The position numbers and the translations under genes are program-made. From positions 1 to 64,000 of the forward strand of contig JAKCDL010000003.1 of the NCBI GenBank assembly GCA_021841935.1: a stretch of 64,000 nt of DNA, given 5' to 3'. Shown here piece after piece: positions 17,491 to 26,179 of this stretch. The notes under the pieces are model-generated. The model was not told the DNA's origin and did not search any database. It saw nothing but the letters and a program-made list of their open reading frames with translations. Numbering within the stretch: the first letter of the stretch is position 1; the number at the start of each line of letters is the position of its first letter. This DNA is from Actinomycetes bacterium (lineage in GTDB: Bacteria; Actinomycetota; Acidimicrobiia; Acidimicrobiales; Acidimicrobiaceae).

Positions 17491-18060
17491 TCAGTTACAA
17501 CCAATAGAGGCATAAATTCGAAACACACTCTCAATAGCACCGCCCAAGGTGCCACCTTCGTCGTCGCCGTCAATCCAAATTCGAAAACCATTCCAAAATG
17601 CTCCAACCGCCACATCGCCCAAGATAGTTGCAGTCAAGCGATCGCACTCCAGCGAGAGCAACGTATCGCGGATAGATACAGATAGCTCTCCCAGCTTTGT
17701 TAGCTCACGCTCCCTGAGAGATTGCGATTCGTCTATAACTCTTTGTCTCGTCCTTGGAAAATCTCGCCCAAATTCAGCGAAGTGCACAACGCCATTGACG
17801 ACGCCGCCTCTGACTCGAGAAAAGATAGCCTCCGAGGGGTCCGAACTTTCAATCCCAACGACGATAGCTTCGGCCACAAACGGAAACCCGACGAACAAAA
17901 CGTCACGCTTATCTTGAAAGTGGCGAAAAAAGGTTCTCTCGGTGACACCCGCGCTAGATGCAATTTCAGCAGCAGTGATATCATCAAACCGCCTATTCGA
18001 ACATAGAAAGAGCGCTGCCTTTTGCATCCTCTCTCTGCTATCCAACGCTAGACGTCCCAC
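17491..18060 (-). CDS. TetR-family transcriptional repressor
   Basis: The N-terminal TetR helix-turn-helix runs from MQKAALFLCSNRRFDDITAA to SSAGVTERTFFRHFQDKRDV. The C-terminal ligand domain is not conserved enough to name an effector. It is divergent from the SDR gene at 18331, with 270 bases between the starts. Two copies of a 17-bp palindrome cover the likely SDR promoter and are the obvious binding sites. I saw no copy close to its own start, so autoregulation is not evident. Confidence 0.85.
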   Translation of the reverse strand: MGRLALDSRERMQKAALFLCSNRRFDDITAAEIASSAGVTERTFFRHFQDKRDVLFVGFPFVAEAIVVGIESSDPSEAIFSRVRGGVVNGVVHFAEFGRDFPRTRQRVIDESQSLRERELTKLGELSVSIRDTLLSLECDRLTATILGDVAVGAFWNGFRIWIDGDDEGGTLGGAIESVFRIYASIGCN

Positions 18061-18273
18061 AATAAAAGTCTACAGGACAGAAACGGAATGGATCGACACC
18101 ACTAGAGAGTGCAAATTTCACGGTAGACCAACTCTAATCTCGATCGTTAGAGTCAACGATTTGCAGACCAACACACTCGCATAACCAGGATTTTATGTCC
18201 GCTTGCGACGAAAACATATACCATTTCGGAGGCACTCAAAACCCAAATCGAAGGTAATCGCGATAAATGTGTG

Positions 18274-18317
18274 ATGTCAGTAACTGACATATTGTCTATA
18301 ATGTCAGTTACTGACAT
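18274..18317. promoter_or_regulatory. Tandem 17-bp palindromic operators over the SDR promoter
   Basis: Two perfect palindromes with arms ATGTCAGT/ACTGACAT lie at 18274-18290 (centre A) and 18301-18317 (centre T), 27 bases start to start. A consensus -10, TATAAT, at 18297-18302 sits between them and overlaps the second. A bound dimer pair would block RNA polymerase. The divergent TetR protein is the likely ligand. The second site ends 13 bases before the ATG, so the transcript has a very short leader. Confidence 0.85.
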
Positions 18318-18330
18318 GTTAGGAGTCGAA

Positions 18331-19248
18331 ATGCGAATATTTGTAACTGGAGCATCAGGTTGGATTGGGCGCTCCGTGACCGCCGAATTAGTTCGAAGGG
18401 GTATTGAAGTGGTCGGCCTCGCCCGGAGCAAGGAGAGCGCGGAGATTATTCAAGGGCTAGGCGGCATTGCGGTCACGGGCGACCTCGCAGATCTATCGGT
18501 AGTCGCCGACTTAACTAGAGAGTCAGACGGCGTTATACATTTGGCCTTTCGCCACGACTTAGCATTTAGTGGAGGATTTGCGGAGGCAATATCGTCAGAT
18601 CGTGCAGCTGTTGAGGCGATGGCGCAACCTTTGATGGGATCAGACAAGCCTTTCATCGCAGCGGCTGGCCTTTTAGGCTCTGGGCGCATCGACGGCTTGA
18701 AAGAAGATGAACTTATTGTTGTCCCACCTCAATTTCGTGGAAGCTCCCCATTCACTCGCAACTCAACTGGCTTATACATCCTTTCCCTCGCCGGGGTGGG
18801 AGTCCGGTCCGCGATAGTGCGCTTTCCTCCAACAGTCCACGGCGATGGCGATCGAGGGTTCGTAAAAAACCTACACAACCTCGCACTTTCAAATGGCCAT
18901 TCATCCTTCGTTGGCGACGGAGTAAACCGCTGGTCAGCGGTTCACATCAGTGACGCCGCCTCTTTGCTCGCAAAAGCTGTTCAAAACGTATCGCCAGGAA
19001 CGATTCTTCACGCCGTCGGAGAAGAGGGCGTGCCCTTTAGAGAAATTGCCTCGGCGATAGGCGGAACCCTCGACCTTCCAACGATATCTATAACCCAAGA
19101 GGAGGCACAGTCAAAGCTTTCGTACCTTGCTACATTCGCCGCCATGGATGGATTTGCTCATTCAACGGCAACCAGGATCGAAATTGAATGGCAACCCACC
19201 GGCCCTACATTGTTAGAGGATATAAATTCAGGTGTGTATATAAAGTAG
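18331..19248 (+). CDS. NAD-dependent epimerase/dehydratase (extended SDR family)
   Basis: A Rossmann-fold oxidoreductase starting MRIFVTGASGWIGRSVTAEL with the TGxxGxxG cofactor loop and an ALARS-like NADP-selecting turn (VVGLARSKES). Later parts (VIHLAFRHD, WSAVHISDAASLLAKAV, GEEGVPFREIASAIG) match a subgroup of SDR proteins of unknown substrate often regulated by TetR repressors. I use the ATG at 18331; the longer frame from 18271 would translate through both operators. It is probably induced when the TetR ligand is present. Confidence 0.85.
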   Translation: MRIFVTGASGWIGRSVTAELVRRGIEVVGLARSKESAEIIQGLGGIAVTGDLADLSVVADLTRESDGVIHLAFRHDLAFSGGFAEAISSDRAAVEAMAQPLMGSDKPFIAAAGLLGSGRIDGLKEDELIVVPPQFRGSSPFTRNSTGLYILSLAGVGVRSAIVRFPPTVHGDGDRGFVKNLHNLALSNGHSSFVGDGVNRWSAVHISDAASLLAKAVQNVSPGTILHAVGEEGVPFREIASAIGGTLDLPTISITQEEAQSKLSYLATFAAMDGFAHSTATRIEIEWQPTGPTLLEDINSGVYIK

Positions 19249-19366
19249 ATAATTCGCCGTCCGCTAGTAATTGACGAAGACGAATTAGATCTCCTTCGAC
19301 CGACAGAAAAATAGTCGGATACTGTTGGCTTCGGCAGGATAACTTCGACTAACTAAAGTGATATCC

Positions 19367-20347
19367 ATGGAAAAAAGATCGATAGAACGAGCAAATATTT
19401 CAGTCTCTTCAATTGGATTAGGTACTTGGCAATTGGGAGCCGACTGGGGAGAGGTCTCGGATGCCCAGGCGATTGAAATTCTTGAGAGTTCCTATGAGGC
19501 GGGCATCAACTTCTTTGACACAGCCGACGTCTATGGCGATGGAAGAAGCGAGCAGCTCATCGGAGGCTTCCTGAAAAATGTCAACGACGACTCGATAATA
19601 ATCGCCACCAAGATGGGGCGAAGGGCACCTCTAGATTCATCTCACTACACCTACGATAACTTCGCATCATGGATCGATAGATCGCAGAAGAATCTAGGGG
19701 TCGACAAAATCGACCTCATTCAACTGCACTGTCCACCAGATGACGTCTTCGACATAGACGAGGTATACGACTCACTCGATCGCCTCGTCGACAGCGGCGC
19801 GATAGGTCACTACGGTGTAAGCGTCGAGACGTGCTCTCAGGCGCTTCGTGCGATGGAACGCCCAAACGTCGCAACGATACAGATAATATTCAACGCATTT
19901 AGATTGAAGCCGCTCGACGAAGTACTACCAAGGGCTAAACATTTAGGCGTCGGGGTAATCGCCCGGGTTCCACTCGCCTCTGGATTGCTAAGCGGAAAGT
20001 ACAAATTGGATACCGTATTTGCAAAAGACGATCACCGCAACTACAACCGCAACGGCGAAGCATTCGACATGGGTGAGACCTTCTCTGGCGTTGACTATGA
20101 GGTTGGCATCGAAGCTGCGGCTAAATTTGCTGGCCTTCAGGACGAGGTGCCTCCGGCTACGGCAGCGCTAGCCTGGATCCTCTCCCACGACGCTGTTTCT
20201 ACAGTTATTCCAGGGGCGCGCAATCTTGAACAGCTAAAGGGGAACCTCTCGGCCCTTGAATATTTGGAGGTCGGCGCATCGATAGATAGCGGAGTTGTCG
20301 ACATCTACAACCGCTATCTAAGAGAGGCGATTCACCCCCGCTGGTAG
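19367..20347 (+). CDS. Aldo/keto reductase
   Basis: A TIM-barrel NADPH-dependent oxidoreductase. The catalytic Asp and Tyr lie in FFDTADVYGDGRSEQLIGGF, the Lys in IATKMGRR and the His in LIQLHCPP. The C-terminal cofactor-binding part has STVIPGARNLEQLKGNLSAL. The start is the ATG at 19367; the upstream GTG at 19358 is in frame but weaker. It is likely monocistronic, with a long-loop inverted repeat downstream. Substrate unknown. Confidence 0.88.
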   Translation: MEKRSIERANISVSSIGLGTWQLGADWGEVSDAQAIEILESSYEAGINFFDTADVYGDGRSEQLIGGFLKNVNDDSIIIATKMGRRAPLDSSHYTYDNFASWIDRSQKNLGVDKIDLIQLHCPPDDVFDIDEVYDSLDRLVDSGAIGHYGVSVETCSQALRAMERPNVATIQIIFNAFRLKPLDEVLPRAKHLGVGVIARVPLASGLLSGKYKLDTVFAKDDHRNYNRNGEAFDMGETFSGVDYEVGIEAAAKFAGLQDEVPPATAALAWILSHDAVSTVIPGARNLEQLKGNLSALEYLEVGASIDSGVVDIYNRYLREAIHPRW

Positions 20348-20730
20348 TAAGGACCGCTCCTAAAGCTCAGCACTCGACCTCGCCTAATAAGAGTCTGCTA
20401 AGGCACCTTTTAATATTTGAAGGCGGCGAGGTCGAGTGAAGACAATAGGCACACGTATCAGCTAATCTGAATAAGATACCTAACCCTAAGCGACCTAGCA
20501 GTAGGTACTGATACTTCATTTGGTTGTTTGGCGGATCTCCGCCAGCCACTACGCCATCAATACGGTATTTCAAATTCAATTAAGTCGAACTATCCCTCCC
20601 GAAGATCGCGTCGAGGAGGGACAAGCTCGTCTAATGGTGGACACTACCCGACGGGGCAAATCAACCCCTCCGAAGAGCCTCTCCTATCAACCTAAGTTAG
20701 CTAGATGGGCCGATGGAGAGAGAAACTCTC
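20348..20730. other. Intergenic region with a 14-bp inverted repeat
   Basis: Convergent gap between the aldo/keto reductase gene and ribBA. Perfect arms CACTCGACCTCGCC (20371-20384) and GGCGAGGTCGAGTG (20425-20438) enclose 40 bases and may form the transcript end of the reductase gene. A weaker TCCCTCC/GGAGGGA pair lies near 20600. GGAGAG-AGAAA-CTCTCC at 20715-20731 abuts the ribBA stop but has no T tract. No gene is supported. Confidence 0.5.
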
Positions 20731-21948
20731 CTACTCGACACCTTCAATCAAGTGTCCCATTCGCTCGCGCTTCGTTCGAAGATATTCAACGTTATTTGGG
20801 TTAGACGGGATATTTATCCCGACTCTTTCAGTGATCTCAAGACCAAAGCCAGCCAAACCACCGTACTTTGCAGGGTTGTTCGTCATGAGCTTCATCTTTC
20901 CCACACCAAGGTCAACGAGGATTTGAGAACCAATTCCATACTCTCTTGAATCGATTGGAAGACCAAGCTCGACGTTGGCATCTACCGTATCGAAGCCCTT
21001 ATCTTGAAGAGAATAAGCACGCATCTTATGAGCGATTCCGATTCCGCGCCCTTCGTGGCCTCTTAGATATACCACCACACCCCTGCCCTCTTTAGCTATC
21101 AGTTTCAATGCAGCGTCTAATTGGGGGCCGCAGTCGCAACGGAGCGAACCAAATACGTCTCCCGTTAGACACTCCGAGTGCACTCTAACCAAAGTTGGGG
21201 TCTCAGGATCTATCTCACCCATCGTCAAAGCGAAGTGGGTCTGTCCGTCAAGAACCTGTTCGTACACCACCGAAGTAAAGTCACCATAGTCCGTTGGGAT
21301 ACGAGCAGATGATCCTTCAACCCGCCTTACTAACTTCTCATTATTGCGGCGATAACGAACCAGGTCGGCGATAGAAATCAGGAGTAGACCCTGCTTTTCA
21401 GCGAACTTTTCAAGCTCATCGAAGCGAGCCATCGAAATTTTGTCCTGAGTCACGATCTCGCAAATCATCCCCGATGGCTTGAGGCCCGCCAGCATCGATA
21501 GGTCGACCGCCGCCTCGGTATGGCCTTGTCTTCTTAGAACGCCTCCCTCGCGATAGCGCAGAGGCAAAATATGGCCAGGACGAGCCAAATCTCGCGGTTT
21601 TGTTCCTGAATCTACGAGTGCCCTCACGGTTAGAGCACGATCTGAAGCTGAAATACCCGATGTCGTACCGTGAACAGCGTCCACCGTAACGGTGAATGCC
21701 GTTCTTTGTGACTCTGTGTTTTCGTGAACCATCAACGGAAGGTCGAGTTCATCGAGGCGCTCACCGGTCATCGCCACACAGATAAAACCAGAGGTGTGCT
21801 CTAAGTAAAAGCTCACAGACTCAGGTGTTACAAACTCGGAGGCCATGATAAGGTCGCCTTCGTTCTCTCTATCTTCGTCATCTACGACGACGACCATCTC
21901 GCCCCTCGCGATAGCGGCTATGGCATCTTCAATCTTTGCTAGTGGCAC
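20731..21948 (-). CDS. ribBA: Bifunctional DHBP synthase / GTP cyclohydrolase II
   Basis: Supplies both riboflavin precursors. The N-terminal half (to about 200) makes 3,4-dihydroxy-2-butanone 4-phosphate from ribulose 5-phosphate, with VVDDEDRENEGDLIMASEFV. The C-terminal half opens GTP, with the zinc site in CLTGDVFGSLRCDC and the GRGVVVYLRGHEGRGIG loop. At 405 residues it has normal fused length. It is the last gene of the leftward fmt-ribE-ribBA run, 39 bases after ribE. No ribD or ribH is in the window, and I saw no FMN riboswitch. Confidence 0.93.
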   Translation of the reverse strand: MPLAKIEDAIAAIARGEMVVVVDDEDRENEGDLIMASEFVTPESVSFYLEHTSGFICVAMTGERLDELDLPLMVHENTESQRTAFTVTVDAVHGTTSGISASDRALTVRALVDSGTKPRDLARPGHILPLRYREGGVLRRQGHTEAAVDLSMLAGLKPSGMICEIVTQDKISMARFDELEKFAEKQGLLLISIADLVRYRRNNEKLVRRVEGSSARIPTDYGDFTSVVYEQVLDGQTHFALTMGEIDPETPTLVRVHSECLTGDVFGSLRCDCGPQLDAALKLIAKEGRGVVVYLRGHEGRGIGIAHKMRAYSLQDKGFDTVDANVELGLPIDSREYGIGSQILVDLGVGKMKLMTNNPAKYGGLAGFGLEITERVGINIPSNPNNVEYLRTKRERMGHLIEGVE

Positions 21949-21987
21949 AATAAACCAATCTCTCTATCTAACGCCATAGAGTCTCCT

Positions 21988-22563
21988 CTATCTTTGGCTG
22001 AACTGGGCTTCTGCTACCTTCACGACTTGTTTCGATATAGTATCAAACTCAAGGTTGACCTTATCGCCAATTGACAAGGATCCCAAAGTGGTCACCTCTT
22101 TAGTATGAGGAATCAAAGCAACCTCTACATAGCCATCTTGACATGACGCTATCGTCAAACTCGTACCCGAGATTGCAATCGAACCCTTTTCAACGACAAA
22201 CTTTGAAAAATTATCGTCAAAGTCAACCCTGAATCTATCTCCGACCTTCGTAACGCTACCAGTAGTGTCTACGTGACCGAGAACAAAGTGACCCCCGAAG
22301 GAGTCACCCACTGACATTGCAGCCTCCAGGTTGACATTGTCACCAATTGAGTACGATGAGACGATCGTTCTGTCGACCGTCTCATCCACGACGTCAACGA
22401 AGAATACGTCATCTTTCATAGCCACGACGGTCAAGCAACAACCGTCAACGGCAATCGACTCGCCAATTACGAATGAGCGATTGAAGTTAGGCCATCGAAA
22501 TCCAAAGCGCTTGCCATCTTTAAAGTCAACTTTTCCAATGGCTTGAATTATCCCAGTAAACAT
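21988..22563 (-). CDS. ribE: Riboflavin synthase, alpha chain
   Basis: Dismutates two 6,7-dimethyl-8-ribityllumazine molecules into riboflavin. Two lumazine-binding repeats are seen. The first starts MFTGIIQAIGKVDF and contains GESIAVDGCCLTV. The second contains GSIAISGTSLTI. The inter-repeat signature GHFVLGHVDTTG is conserved. The length of 191 residues is slightly short but complete. It lies between fmt (21 bases upstream) and ribBA. Confidence 0.92.
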   Translation of the reverse strand: MFTGIIQAIGKVDFKDGKRFGFRWPNFNRSFVIGESIAVDGCCLTVVAMKDDVFFVDVVDETVDRTIVSSYSIGDNVNLEAAMSVGDSFGGHFVLGHVDTTGSVTKVGDRFRVDFDDNFSKFVVEKGSIAISGTSLTIASCQDGYVEVALIPHTKEVTTLGSLSIGDKVNLEFDTISKQVVKVAEAQFSQR

Positions 22564-22584
22564 CCGACCTACCTTTAGTTTAAC

Positions 22585-23502
22585 TTAGAAAACGAAGGAT
22601 ATATCGTGGCGATTCCCACGCCTGAACTCTTCGATGGCCATAGCTCGTTTTCCTTCAACCTGTATAGTTCCCACCCGAACCAGCCCATCGACTAACCGCA
22701 AGACGTCGCCTCGAAGCACACCTATTGGGATTGAAGATTGATCATCAATGTTTTCATCTGAGATCGATAAGTCTGAAAGTGCGACTCTACCAAATTCACT
22801 CGAGATTCCAAAGGGCTTCGAGACTCGTTCAAATCTCAAAATCTGAGCTACAGTAACACTGCCACTGATCCTGAACTCTTCGCTCTTGATCTTCTTGGCA
22901 TAGGTCACTTCACCCCTCTGCTCCTTGGCATTTGCAAAAAAGTCACCGCCTACCTCGACTACTCTAAGAAGTCTTTCAATGCCAATAGAGGTCAATCTTG
23001 CTCTAAGTTCAGCGGAGCTTTCATTTGGATCGATCGAAACCTCAACAACGTCAAAGACCCTTCCAGCGTCAAGCGCTTCAACGATCTCCATCAACGCTAC
23101 ACCCGTGGTCTCATCGCCACTGAGAATCGCTCTTTCTACTGGAGCCGCACCACGCCACCTCGGCAGGAGTGAATAGTGAATATTTAAAAACGGCCACTTG
23201 GCAATGAAGGAAGATGGTATCAACTGCCCAAAGGCAACTACCACAGCTAGGTCAAATTCCCTTTTAGTGATAGCGTCAAGATCATATGAAACATCGACCC
23301 CGGCTTCTTTAGCAACCTCTTCTACTGGGTTCAAACTCAGGTCAGAGCCACGCGATCTTCGCTTTGGCTCCTTGGTAACTACGATTGCCACTTCTACATC
23401 AGCCGACAGAAGGGCCTCGAGAACTTGTGCTGACTCAGTTGACGCCCCCAAAAATGCTATTTTGGGGTGCGATGGAACTGTAGAAAAAAGATCTATTTTC
23501 AA
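22585..23502 (-). CDS. fmt: Methionyl-tRNA formyltransferase
   Basis: Formylates initiator Met-tRNA using 10-formyl-tetrahydrofolate. The catalytic domain has IAFLGAS, the region LNIHYSLLPRWRGAAPVERA (the family consensus is N-HxSLLP, with Asn and His catalytic), and ALDAGRVFDVVEVSI. The C-terminal OB-like domain is shorter and more divergent than in E. coli. It lies with peptide deformylase (def) 151 bases upstream, the usual functional pair, and heads the stretch running into ribE. Confidence 0.9.
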   Translation of the reverse strand: MKIDLFSTVPSHPKIAFLGASTESAQVLEALLSADVEVAIVVTKEPKRRSRGSDLSLNPVEEVAKEAGVDVSYDLDAITKREFDLAVVVAFGQLIPSSFIAKWPFLNIHYSLLPRWRGAAPVERAILSGDETTGVALMEIVEALDAGRVFDVVEVSIDPNESSAELRARLTSIGIERLLRVVEVGGDFFANAKEQRGEVTYAKKIKSEEFRISGSVTVAQILRFERVSKPFGISSEFGRVALSDLSISDENIDDQSSIPIGVLRGDVLRLVDGLVRVGTIQVEGKRAMAIEEFRRGNRHDISFVF

Positions 23503-23526
23503 AGCGAACTTTCGGCGTTAGTTAGA

Positions 23527-23545
23527 CATATGCAATAGGCATATG
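23527..23545. promoter_or_regulatory. Palindrome upstream of fmt
   Basis: CATATGC and GCATATG form a perfect 7-bp inverted repeat around AATAG, ending 24 bases before the fmt ATG. This could be an operator or a leader hairpin of the fmt-ribE-ribBA transcript. No ligand can be suggested. Confidence 0.4.
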
Positions 23546-23653
23546 AGATCGGTAACTTACATCTCAAAACCTTTACGCCTCCATAATTTCATTCGATCCA
23601 CTTAGAGAGGCATAAGCAACTCGTAGCGCTCTAACCTAAAAAGAGCCACTCTG

Positions 23654-24145
23654 TCAATGATCTAGAGCGATCTTTCGAAGCTCACGTTTTGATACCTTTA
23701 GCTGGTCGGGATCCAAGCGCTCAATCAACAATATTCCATTCAAATGGTCAAGCTCGTGCTGAAAGACTCGACCTAACAGGTCATCGCCTTCGATTGAAAT
23801 TGGATTACCCTCTAAATCTAGCCCTTCAAGGTGCACAACCTTGGGTCGAACAATTGGCCAAAAGAGACCAGGAACACTTAGACATCCCTCGTCATAGGTC
23901 CACTCACCGTGGGTCTCGCTTATCACTGGGTTTATCACTACCTCAGGTCCATGTCCAACGTCATAGACGAAGATGGCCTTCGATATACCTATTTGATTAG
24001 CTGCAAGACCGACGCCAGGGGCCTTTTGCATGACTTCAATCATCTCATCCGCAAGGGCTTTAATACTTCCGTCGATCTCTTCAATCGCCTTGGTCTTTTG
24101 CTTTAGGACTGGGTCCCCGTATGTTCGAATTGGATGTAGCGTCAC
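23654..24145 (-). CDS. def: Peptide deformylase
   Basis: Removes the formyl group from nascent protein N-termini. All three metal-site motifs are present: GVGLAANQIG, EGCLSVPG (Cys ligand) and the HELDH of FQHELDHLNG (two His ligands and catalytic Glu). The length of 163 residues is typical. It lies 151 bases upstream of fmt in the same direction. Confidence 0.94.
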   Translation of the reverse strand: MTLHPIRTYGDPVLKQKTKAIEEIDGSIKALADEMIEVMQKAPGVGLAANQIGISKAIFVYDVGHGPEVVINPVISETHGEWTYDEGCLSVPGLFWPIVRPKVVHLEGLDLEGNPISIEGDDLLGRVFQHELDHLNGILLIERLDPDQLKVSKRELRKIALDH

Positions 24146-24281
24146 GGTAGGTCATTTTAGTCCTAAATGTGGGGTTAACCACATTGTCGATCAACTCGAA
24201 GGTGCAATAGCGCATTGAAAGAGTGCGGTAGTAGCAACTTTAGGGCAATGTACTTTTGATCCATTCTCATTTAGAACATCG

Positions 24282-24349
24282 GGATAACCTTGTTCAATTG
24301 AGGTTAAACGGTCGCAAAGTCCGTCATCCAAAGGATAAAAAGCGGGGGG
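24282..24349 (+). promoter_or_regulatory. Possible structured leader with mutually exclusive pairings
   Basis: Directly upstream of the gene at 24354, the stem AACCT/AGGTT (24286-24290 / 24301-24305) is followed by ACGG/CCGT (24308-24311 / 24321-24324) enclosing TCGCAAAGT. ATCC at 24326-24329 can close the whole structure with GGAT at 24282-24285, or pair with GGAT at 24333-24336 next to the GGGGGG ribosome site at 24344-24349. Such either/or pairing suggests a translational switch. It does not match a riboswitch class I can name with confidence. Confidence 0.35.
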
Positions 24350-24353
24350 AAAG

Positions 24354-25181
24354 TTGGAAGATCTAAATCTAGCGAGAAGCTTTTATCGATCATACGAGCA
24401 GGCGCACGCGGCTATTTACTTCTTTGAAGGTGCTGGTCGTCGATATAGTGAATTAGGTTTGACCTCTCGAGGAGGACAATACTTTGGATCGCGCTCGGCG
24501 CCGCTTGGACGGGCATCGAAGGAACTAGTTTTTTCTACCTTCTACTCATTTTCAATGAACTCTATCGAAAGAGCCATACCATCCACATGGGATATCGCCG
24601 ACCCAAGCGACGTGGTCGAAGCACGCTTTGAAGCTGCGGGCGAACTATTTGGTCCTGCCGTAGAGGCGCTTGGCGAATCGGCCATCGACGATCTACTTTC
24701 AAAGTTGCAAAGAGCGTTAGAGTCTCTCGAAGTTGGCGGACGACCCCTCTTTGCGGCACACGCATCTCTGGCAAATCCAAAGGATAAGGGCGCCTTACTT
24801 TGGCACACCATAACACTTCTTCGAGAAAACCGTGGAGATGGACATATCTCGGCACTCGTCGCTGAGGGAATCTCAGGTATCGAGGCAAATATTATCCACA
24901 TCGCCTCGGGGCGTATTCCAAAGGAGTTCATCACAAACACGCGTGGATTCAGCGATGACGAGTGGGCAAGGGCTACTTCAAACCTGCAACAGCGAGGGAT
25001 TTTGAGCGACGAAGAAGGTCTCACCGCAGTTGGGGACGCACTCAAGAATCGGGTAGAGGAGACCACGGATCGTTTGAGTGCAGCGGCACCACTATCAATA
25101 GGAAGCGAAGCCGGTGACGTTATAGATGAGTTGACAGAGGTTACTAAAGTCATCAAAGAGGCGAACAAGCTGCCTTTTTAA
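24354..25181 (+). CDS. SCO6745-like protein of unknown function
   Basis: A 275-residue soluble, helical protein starting at TTG with GGGGGGA just upstream. It resembles the actinobacterial SCO6745 family: an N-terminal YRSYEQAHAAIYFFEGAGRR region, a central GDGHISALVAEGISGIEANI region, and a C-terminal ARATSNLQQRGILSDEEGLT segment with winged-helix character, as in MarR-like domains. No catalytic role is established. It stands alone, convergent with the anti-sigma gene. An antisense frame of similar length covers it but looks non-coding. Confidence 0.75.
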   Translation: MEDLNLARSFYRSYEQAHAAIYFFEGAGRRYSELGLTSRGGQYFGSRSAPLGRASKELVFSTFYSFSMNSIERAIPSTWDIADPSDVVEARFEAAGELFGPAVEALGESAIDDLLSKLQRALESLEVGGRPLFAAHASLANPKDKGALLWHTITLLRENRGDGHISALVAEGISGIEANIIHIASGRIPKEFITNTRGFSDDEWARATSNLQQRGILSDEEGLTAVGDALKNRVEETTDRLSAAAPLSIGSEAGDVIDELTEVTKVIKEANKLPF

Positions 25182-25202
25182 TTCTCGGTTCGAAGCCAAG
25201 CA

Positions 25203-25236
25203 GAGGGAGCGGCAGATAATACGGCTTTGCTCCCTC
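25203..25236. terminator. Possible terminator between convergent genes
   Basis: GAGGGAGC (25203-25210) and GCTCCCTC (25229-25236) form an 8-bp stem with an 18-base loop, 22 bases after the stop at 25181. No clear T tract follows, so the call is tentative. Confidence 0.4.
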
Positions 25237-25396
25237 CCTAAAATATCGCTGCTCCCGTCAAACCCCAGATCTCAAAGCTTCGTTCAACTCGCTCTCACGA
25301 CTATCTCAACTCAAAATCCGACTCAATGCCATATCAAAAACTCACGGAATAGCCATTGCGGAAAGAAATGAACGCCTGTGTGGTTAGCTGGATCCT

Positions 25397-26179
25397 TTAC
25401 GAGGCACTTCTTGAGTAAGTCTTACCGTCATTAGCGACGATATCGACACCACTAATCTTGTTGGCCCAAATCGATGAGGCAGCAATCACATGTAAAGTTC
25501 CACTTCGTGGAACCGCATAATTTCCAGCAACTTCACTAGTGGAACCGCTTACCACAACGATCTGATAGGTCTTACCAGGTGCAAGACCCTTCATAGTTAA
25601 GACCAGTTGAGAACCCCAGCCCCTTGGCTCGGCGATTAGCGTTCCCATCGGTGACTTAGATGAATTAGGCGACACCATGTTGATAGTCGCCGACGCCGGA
25701 GATGCCGAAACCGTTGCCACATAGTTTGCACTAGCACCATGGCGAGTTGTAGCCAGACCGACGAGAGATGCAAGGGCAACGATAGAGGCCGCTACGGCCA
25801 CCACCTTCGAAACCATAACCCGACGTCTTAGTCGCCTATTCTCAGTGACCAAGTCAACCGGCTCGGCATCGGAATCCAAAACACCGCGGCTATCTTTAGA
25901 TGCGTCTATCCTGTAAAGACTTGAAACGGCACTGCTTGCGGAACCATGATCCCAGGAGTCGCCGGAGTAGTTTGCTATATCACTACCCGGCAAAGAACCA
26001 CTTGAATTAATAGCTACCCCAAGAGAGCTTATCAGTCCGATAGTCTCCCTCATTTCGATTACTTCACTTCGACACTCTGCGCAGCTCGCGAGGTGTTCTT
26101 CAAGTTCAGGCTCACTTCCAGGTCCCTCAATAATAAATGATGCGATGCTTTCCTTGATTCGATCGTGGTCACTATGCAT
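25397..26179 (-). CDS. Anti-sigma factor, RskA/RsmA type with zinc-finger (ZAS) N-terminus
   Basis: A membrane-anchored anti-sigma factor expected to hold the adjacent ECF sigma factor inactive. The N-terminal domain has the HxxxCxxC zinc motif as H29-C33-C36 (EEHLASCAEC). One membrane segment (about 130-155, KVVAVAASIVALASLVGLAT) leads to an extracytoplasmic RskA-type domain (WGSQLVLTMKGLAPGKTYQI). I start it at the ATG at 26179, overlapping the sigma stop by 8 bases, rather than at 26197. Activation probably requires proteolysis of the membrane part, as in family members. Confidence 0.88.
   Translation of the reverse strand: MHSDHDRIKESIASFIIEGPGSEPELEEHLASCAECRSEVIEMRETIGLISSLGVAINSSGSLPGSDIANYSGDSWDHGSASSAVSSLYRIDASKDSRGVLDSDAEPVDLVTENRRLRRRVMVSKVVAVAASIVALASLVGLATTRHGASANYVATVSASPASATINMVSPNSSKSPMGTLIAEPRGWGSQLVLTMKGLAPGKTYQIVVVSGSTSEVAGNYAVPRSGTLHVIAASSIWANKISGVDIVANDGKTYSRSAS

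Noticed and set aside
17549-17917. 122-codon plus-strand open frame opposite the TetR gene
   Set aside because: Ser/Pro-rich antisense composition; the TetR helix-turn-helix on the minus strand is clear.
22564-22584. FMN riboswitch expected before riboflavin genes
   Set aside because: Only 21 bases separate fmt from ribE, and nothing resembling the RFN element is seen upstream of fmt.
24282-24353. Resemblance of GGTCGCAAAGTCC to the core of a c-di-GMP-I riboswitch
   Set aside because: The second stem with its tetraloop receptor and the GGUAGC-type element are missing, so only a general structured leader is reported.
24542-25168. 208-codon open frame antisense to the SCO6745-like gene
   Set aside because: Low-complexity Ser/Ala composition typical of an antisense shadow; the sense frame matches a known family and has a ribosome site.
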